From positions 1 through 9,965 of the forward strand of contig JBPBPY010000288.1 of NCBI GenBank assembly GCA_050954505.1: a DNA stretch of 9,965 nucleotides, read 5' to 3'. A program made the position numbers and the translations under genes. The notes under the pieces were generated by a model, which saw only the letters and a list, made by a program, of their open reading frames with translations, was not told the origin of the DNA and did no database searches. This document shows, piece after piece, positions 6,734 through 9,965 of this stretch (its first letter is position 1; each line of letters opens with the position of its first letter). This DNA comes from JAQGMO01 sp050954505. GTDB lineage: Bacteria; Pseudomonadota; Gammaproteobacteria; Burkholderiales; Burkholderiaceae_D.

Positions 6734-7984
6734 TCATCGTGCAGGTTCCACGACAATGTTCCTCAATTGCACTTTTTTCAAGCGCCGAACCGATAGCCAC
6801 AACGGCAAGGACAGTGTGGTGAATGCCATCTGACCCAGCGCCAGCCACAGCACGGTGTGGGAGAGCAAAGGCGCAATCACACCGCCAACCACAGCGCCCA
6901 GAATCGTCATCGAAAACGACTGGCATGATGCCGCAATGCCTCGAATGTTGGGAAACAGGTCCAGCACCAGCATGGTGACACTTGGTGCCACGATCGACAT
7001 CCCCATTGTGTAAAAAAACAACGGCGCGACGGACCATGGCAAGGCTGGTGGAAACCACAGGTGATACATCACATTGAAGACTGCTGCCGCCATCATGCTG
7101 GCGTAACCCAGGGCCACCAGACGCGGCACCGGCACCTTGCCTGCATTACGGTTGGCAATAAAGGCGCCGGCAAAAATGCCTGCCACCGATGGTGCGAATT
7201 GCCAGGCAAACTGGTCCGGCCCCAGATGCAGGTGGCGCACCAGGAATACGGGTGCCGCCGAGACATACAGGAACATGCCGGCAAAATTGCAGGCCACCAC
7301 ACCGGCGAGGAAGTGGAACATTTTCGAGCGAAACACCTGCTTGTAGCTGGCCCACAGAAATCCGGGGTTGAATGGCTGGCGCTTTTCCGGCGGCAGTGTC
7401 TCGGGCAGGCGCAGGTAGCAATACCATAACAACAGCGCTGAATAGGCAAACAGAAGCAGGAAAATCGAGCGCCAGTTGAACAGCTTGACAATCCAGCCGC
7501 CGAGTATTGGCGCAATGGCCGGCGCAATTGAAAAAATCATTGTCACCAGCGACAGCAACCGCGCTGCCTGCGGGCCGTCATACAGGTCGCGGATCAGCGC
7601 GCGGCCAATCACCACACCGGCTCCGGCCGATATTCCCTGGAGAATGCGAAATGCCCACAGGTATTCCACACTGTGCGCCGACGCACAACCGAGCGAGGCA
7701 ACTGCAAACACGGCCAGTCCGCCAAGAATGATGTTGCGGCGGCCAAAAGCATCCGACAGCGCGCCGTGCCACAGCATCATCACACCGAACGCAAACATGA
7801 AGGCGCTCAGGGTTTGCTGGACTTCGATGGTGCTGGCGTTGAGTGTTGCTTCAATATTGGGAAACGCGGGCAGGTAGGTGTCGATCGAAAACGGTCCGAT
7901 CATCGAGAGTGATGCCAGCATCAAGGCGAGCGCTGTCGCACCGGGGATGACCGGTTTGCGTGACGCTGGTTTGATGGGTTTCAT
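6734..7984 (-). CDS. MFS drug/metabolite efflux transporter, Bcr/CflA type
   Basis: A 416-residue, probably 12-helix inner-membrane proton antiporter. After a short basic N-terminus come helix 1 with the Bcr/CflA signature FSIDTYLPAFP (32-42; Asp35), then MFS motif A in loop 2-3, GALSDAFGRR at 74-83, then RILQGISAGAGVVIGRALIRD at 113-133 (helix 4 and the motif typical of drug exporters). A charged central loop at about 194-222 separates two six-helix halves. The ATG at 7984 is preceded by GGTGAT with 8 nt spacing, matching the 16S 3' end; the frame could also open at TTG 7993. Substrates of this family include bicyclomycin, sulfonamides, chloramphenicol and cysteine, and none can be chosen from sequence. 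No clear intrinsic terminator follows. A repeat-covered promoter upstream suggests repressor control. Confidence 0.9.
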   Translation of the reverse strand: MKPIKPASRKPVIPGATALALMLASLSMIGPFSIDTYLPAFPNIEATLNASTIEVQQTLSAFMFAFGVMMLWHGALSDAFGRRNIILGGLAVFAVASLGCASAHSVEYLWAFRILQGISAGAGVVIGRALIRDLYDGPQAARLLSLVTMIFSIAPAIAPILGGWIVKLFNWRSIFLLLFAYSALLLWYCYLRLPETLPPEKRQPFNPGFLWASYKQVFRSKMFHFLAGVVACNFAGMFLYVSAAPVFLVRHLHLGPDQFAWQFAPSVAGIFAGAFIANRNAGKVPVPRLVALGYASMMAAAVFNVMYHLWFPPALPWSVAPLFFYTMGMSIVAPSVTMLVLDLFPNIRGIAASCQSFSMTILGAVVGGVIAPLLSHTVLWLALGQMAFTTLSLPLWLSVRRLKKVQLRNIVVEPAR

Positions 7985-8015
7985 GCTCTTCAATCACCGC
8001 CACGTTGGATGGCGT

Positions 8016-8156
8016 CTACTTTGCTGCATCGATTAGAGGCAGTACTGCTTGGATAGGGAAGTTTGGCGCAATGGCGTCCAGGCGATGGATTTGTACTGTG
8101 CCAATGCCAGGATAGTCGACAAGCCGGCAAGCCCATCGCTGTTGCGCTGGACTCAT
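8016..8156 (-). CDS. Possible 46-residue upstream ORF of the MFS gene
   Basis: Minus-strand ATG at 8156 opens 46 codons ending with TAG at 8016, 31 nt before the MFS start. AGGGG sits 6 nt upstream of the ATG, and a candidate promoter lies about 36 nt further up. The product starts MSPAQQRWAC and is mixed polar/hydrophobic with no signal peptide or membrane helix. I recognise no homologue. It could be a small co-transcribed protein, a leader ORF coupled to transporter expression, or chance. A ribosome-stalling role cannot be inferred from its sequence. Confidence 0.35.
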   Translation of the reverse strand: MSPAQQRWACRLVDYPGIGTVQIHRLDAIAPNFPIQAVLPLIDAAK

Positions 8157-8189
8157 TTTACGCCCCTGGGTTTTGAATTGTGCAGTGCA

Positions 8190-8230
8190 ATGTTGATATT
8201 TTTAGCAATGTTGTGTAAACGCATCAACAT
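8190..8230 (-). promoter_or_regulatory. Candidate promoter and operator for the MFS transcription unit
   Basis: On the minus strand TTGATG (8227-8222) is followed by a 17-bp spacer and TAAAAA (8204-8199), each four of six to consensus. ATGTTGAT (8190-8197) and ATCAACAT (8223-8230) are a perfect 8-bp inverted repeat that touches the -35 and the start-site region. The 9-mer GCAATGTTG occurs twice in direct orientation (8187-8195, 8205-8213), so ATGTTG appears three times in 41 bp. This layout is typical of repressor sites over an efflux-gene promoter. No regulator gene is adjacent. Confidence 0.45.
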
Positions 8231-8283
8231 CGATCTTGCAGCGCAAATTGCGTGTAATACGGGATGGACTTAGCGGTTACAAC

Positions 8284-8304
8284 AAAGGCGGCCGTGCCGC
8301 CTTT
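8284..8304 (-). terminator. Intrinsic-type terminator downstream of msrB
   Basis: AAAGGCGGC (8284-8292) and GCCGCCTTT (8296-8304) form a perfect 9-bp stem with a 3-nt loop. On the minus strand the stem ends in TTT and continues GTTGT, a modest T-rich tail. It lies 70 nt past the msrB stop codon and separates the msrB pair from the MFS promoter. Confidence 0.7.
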
Positions 8305-8331
8305 CCAATCAATTCATCCTGGCTGTTGTCT

Positions 8332-8349
8332 TCGCGGCTTGCGCCGCGA
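8332..8349. other. Second hairpin between msrB and its terminator
   Basis: TCGCGGC (8332-8338), TTGC, GCCGCGA (8343-8349): a perfect 7-bp stem with a tetraloop, 25 nt past the msrB stop and without a T-run. It probably folds in the msrB 3' UTR ahead of the terminator. Confidence 0.45.
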
Positions 8350-8374
8350 GGTCTCCTGGGCAGACAGATGGAAA

Positions 8375-8872
8375 TCAGGTTTTCGCTACATTGAATTTCA
8401 TGGACAGACCATTCATGCAGTAACGCAGGCCGGTTGGTTTCGGGCCGTCATCGAACACATGGCCCTGGTGACCGCCGCAGTTCTTGCAATGCACTTCACT
8501 GCGCACCATGCCAAGTGTGCTATCGGTGCTGGTGACCACGGCATTTGGCAAGGGTTGCCAGAAGCTCGGCCAGCCGGTGCCGCTGTCGAATTTGGTATTC
8601 GATGAAAACAAGGCTTGCTCACAGCCAGCACAGGCAAATGTCCCCATGCGGTGTTCGTCATTCAGCGGGCTGCTGTAAGGGCGTTCAGTACCGGCTTTGC
8701 GCAGGATGTTGTACTGCTCGGGCGTCAGCATCTTGCGCCACTGTTCATCCGTGCGCATGAACGTAAATTTTTCCGCAACTGCGGGTGCAGCTGCTGTCAC
8801 AGCACGCCATTGCAAGGCAACACCTGCCAGAACGGCTGCGCTGCCGGCCCGGATGAAAGAACGCCTGGACAT
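8375..8872 (-). CDS. msrB: Tat-exported peptide-methionine (R)-S-oxide reductase
   Basis: Reduces methionine-R-sulfoxide in oxidised proteins. The 165-residue product starts with a twin-arginine signal (MSRRSFIRAG, then a hydrophobic stretch to about residue 29), so it should act in the periplasm. The MsrB (SelR) domain follows from about residue 36: zinc pairs CAGC (C81, C84) and CKNC (C129, C132), FDSGTGWPSF near 95-104, GHVFDDGP near 137-144, and the catalytic cysteine in GLRYCMNG (C152). AGGGGA precedes two adjacent ATGs; I take the second (8872, 7 nt spacing), while 8875 would add one Met. It lies 145 nt after its paralogue on the same strand and before a terminator. No second non-zinc cysteine is present in the mature protein, so recycling may go directly through a sulfenate or an external thiol. 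Confidence 0.93.
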   Translation of the reverse strand: MSRRSFIRAGSAAVLAGVALQWRAVTAAAPAVAEKFTFMRTDEQWRKMLTPEQYNILRKAGTERPYSSPLNDEHRMGTFACAGCEQALFSSNTKFDSGTGWPSFWQPLPNAVVTSTDSTLGMVRSEVHCKNCGGHQGHVFDDGPKPTGLRYCMNGLSMKFNVAKT

Positions 8873-8875
8873 CAT

Positions 8876-9017
8876 GTTTTCCCCTTGGTTTTGATTGCTG
8901 AGCATCGAGTGAGCCGATTATCGCGCAGCAGCCCTCGCATAGTCTTCACGGAAACTTCAATCTTTCGTGATAAGTCGGCTCGATCCGATTGCAGGCGCGC
9001 CAGCGTTGCTGCGGCAC
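8876..9017. other. Spacer between the two msrB paralogues
   Basis: No gene fits here. TCACG (8946-8950) and CGTGA (8966-8970) are the ends of an imperfect stem with one bulge (TCACGGAAA against TTTCGTGA). It has no T-run. The gap is short enough for co-transcription of both genes, but a separate promoter for the downstream gene cannot be excluded. Confidence 0.35.
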
Positions 9018-9518
9018 TCAGGCTTGCCTGGCAATGAACCTCAGCGACAAGCCATTGATACGATATCGCAAACCTGTCGGTGGCGGTCCGTCTTCGAACA
9101 CGTGGCCAAGGTGACTTTCGCAGCGCACGCAGTGCACTTCCGTGCGCAGTGTGTCGTTGACGGTGGTGTCGTAGCGGATTTCTGCTGAACCGGGGATGGG
9201 GCGGGTAAAGCTGGGCCATCCGGTGCCACTGTCGAACTTGTCTTCCGAAGAAAACACTTCTTGCCTGCAGCCGGCACAAGCGTACATGCCAGCCCGCGTT
9301 TCATCGTTGAGCGCACTGCTGAATGCCCGTTCCGTGCCTTCACGACGCAAAATATCGTACTGGTCTGCCGACAGCATCTCGCGCCATTGGGCATCGGTGC
9401 GGTTGAACGGTGCCAGCGTCGCACCGCCCTGGGCCAGGCTCAAAGCCGGCCAAGGCAGGACGGCACCGGCCAGCAAGGTTGCACTACCTGTACGGAGAAA
9501 TCTACGTCTCGAAAGCAT
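9018..9518 (-). CDS. Tat-exported MsrB-like protein lacking the catalytic cysteine
   Basis: A 166-residue paralogue of the neighbouring MsrB. It carries a twin-arginine signal (MLSRRRFLRTG, hydrophobic to about residue 30). The ATG at 9518 has AGGAG 6 nt upstream, whereas the ATG at 9524 would directly abut that site. The MsrB fold is complete: CAGC (C81, C84), FDSGTGWPSF near 95-104, CVRC (C130, C133) and GHVFEDGP near 138-145. The catalytic segment reads GLRYRINGLSLRF, with Arg153 (codon CGT, bases 9062-9060) in place of the nucleophilic Cys. The four zinc ligands are its only cysteines, so ordinary sulfoxide reduction is not expected. One C-to-T transition would restore TGT. A substrate-binding pseudo-enzyme, a recently inactivated duplicate or a sequencing error are all possible. 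Confidence 0.85.
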   Translation of the reverse strand: MLSRRRFLRTGSATLLAGAVLPWPALSLAQGGATLAPFNRTDAQWREMLSADQYDILRREGTERAFSSALNDETRAGMYACAGCRQEVFSSEDKFDSGTGWPSFTRPIPGSAEIRYDTTVNDTLRTEVHCVRCESHLGHVFEDGPPPTGLRYRINGLSLRFIARQA

Positions 9519-9742
9519 TTGCATCTCCTGTCGATGAATCTGTGGGCTATCTCCCTATGATTGTGGCGCAGAATTCCCCTTGTTGGTTTGATGCAATCTT
9601 TAATCTTGGCGTGTAGCCGTTGCGGTTCTGGCTGTGAACCGGTGAATAGTAGCGATTTTGTCCGAATCTACGTCGACTCTTTAGATTCCAGCATGGCAGA
9701 ATAAAGTGTATTTTCTATGCAATGATCATGGATGATTCTTCT
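9519..9742. other. Divergent intergenic region with inverted repeats
   Basis: No gene is seen in these 224 bases between the MsrB-like gene and the HTH gene. CGGTTC/GAACCG (9623-9628/9636-9641) is a perfect 6-bp inverted repeat. GAATCTA/TAGATTC (9664-9670/9682-9688) is a perfect 7-bp inverted repeat with an 11-nt spacer containing GTCGAC. ATGGCAGAAT (9693-9702) is a one-mismatch copy of the element repeated nearer the HTH gene. Base composition becomes clearly AT-richer from about 9650. The promoter of the MsrB-like gene should be here but none is convincing. Confidence 0.45.
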
Positions 9743-9793
9743 ATAGCAGAATATTTTGCTTTCAGTGTCGAAAACTTCATATAATTCTGCTAT
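9743..9793 (+). promoter_or_regulatory. HTH-gene promoter bracketed by a 10-bp inverted repeat
   Basis: A consensus -10, TATAAT (9780-9785), with TTGCTT (9756-9761) 18 bp upstream as a weaker -35, predicts a start near 9792 and a leader of about 30 nt. ATAGCAGAAT (9743-9752) and ATTCTGCTAT (9784-9793) are perfect 10-bp inverted arms 41 bp apart. One lies just upstream of the -35 and the other overlaps the -10 end and the start site. A third near-copy is at 9693-9702. The arrangement resembles multi-operator autorepression as in hipBA. Confidence 0.6.
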
Positions 9794-9820
9794 CCAAGAA
9801 TTAAGTATGGCGAGCCACTC

Positions 9821-9965
9821 ATGAGAAAACCAGAACATTTTGGCCAAATCGATATCGTTGCAGACTTTGGCGCAGCGATACGCGCAGGCCGAAAAGCTGC
9901 CGGACTTCGGGTTGTCGATACCTGTGCATTGGCAGGCGTCTCCATCCAGACCCTGACAGATATCG
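9821..9965 (+). CDS. XRE-family HTH regulator, HipB-like (N-terminal part)
   Basis: Only the first 48 codons are inside the window; the gene runs off the right edge. From about residue 16 the sequence FGAAIRAGRKAAGLRVVDTC followed by ALAGVSIQTLTDI fits the first helices of an XRE/Cro helix-turn-helix: a basic helix 1, then LAGVS before the recognition helix. Proteins of this pattern include HipB antitoxins, which usually precede hipA, but the partner cannot be seen. The Shine-Dalgarno sequence is weak (GGCGAG). A five-codon frame ATG at 9807 ends in TGA overlapping this ATG (ATGA). The AT-rich upstream region and flanking repeats suggest autoregulation and perhaps later acquisition. A plain XRE regulator without a toxin is the alternative. 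Confidence 0.75.
   Translation, partial: MRKPEHFGQIDIVADFGAAIRAGRKAAGLRVVDTCALAGVSIQTLTDI

Noticed and set aside
8049..8273. A plus-strand 74-codon frame
   Set aside because: It runs through the MFS promoter repeats and antisense to the 46-codon ORF, with no ribosome site or recognisable domain.
8966..9188. Plus-strand frames opposite the msrB pair
   Set aside because: They are antisense to well-defined MsrB domains and show no independent coding evidence.

Overview
The window reads as a chromosomal piece of a moderately GC-rich proteobacterium. The protein sequences and the glgC-glgA-glgP order suggest a betaproteobacterium, perhaps Oxalobacteraceae or another Burkholderiales family; this is inference, since no rRNA or other marker is present.

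Left half (1-5745, minus strand): a glycogen operon transcribed glgC -> glgA -> glgP. GlgC makes ADP-glucose, GlgA polymerises it into alpha-1,4-glucan, and GlgP releases glucose-1-phosphate from that polymer, so synthesis and mobilisation share one transcription unit. A good sigma70-type promoter lies about 160 nt upstream of glgC and its -35 box sits inside a CCGTATC/GATACGG inverted repeat. Both intercistronic gaps carry a long perfect hairpin without a T-run, and the operon ends in a classical intrinsic terminator at the left edge. Branching and debranching genes are not in the window.

Middle (5746-8283): a 67-codon gene of unknown function (6002-6205, plus) with a near-consensus Shine-Dalgarno site, a gene-poor stretch with a possible 38-codon minus-strand ORF, and a Bcr/CflA-type MFS efflux gene (minus). 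The MFS gene is preceded by a possible 46-codon upstream ORF and a promoter covered by repeated ATGTTG elements.

Right (8284-9518, minus): two tandem, clearly paralogous, Tat-signal-bearing MsrB genes, with an intrinsic-type terminator after the second. The downstream copy has every MsrB hallmark. The upstream copy keeps all four zinc cysteines but has arginine (CGT) where the catalytic cysteine (TGT) belongs, so it looks like a dead or repurposed enzyme. This is the most striking protein-level oddity here.

Right edge (9623-9965, plus): an AT-rich control region with several inverted repeats leads into the start of an XRE/HipB-like helix-turn-helix regulator cut by the window end. A perfect 10-bp inverted repeat brackets its promoter, as expected for an autorepressed regulator or antitoxin gene. 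No CRISPR array, tRNA, rRNA or insertion sequence was seen.
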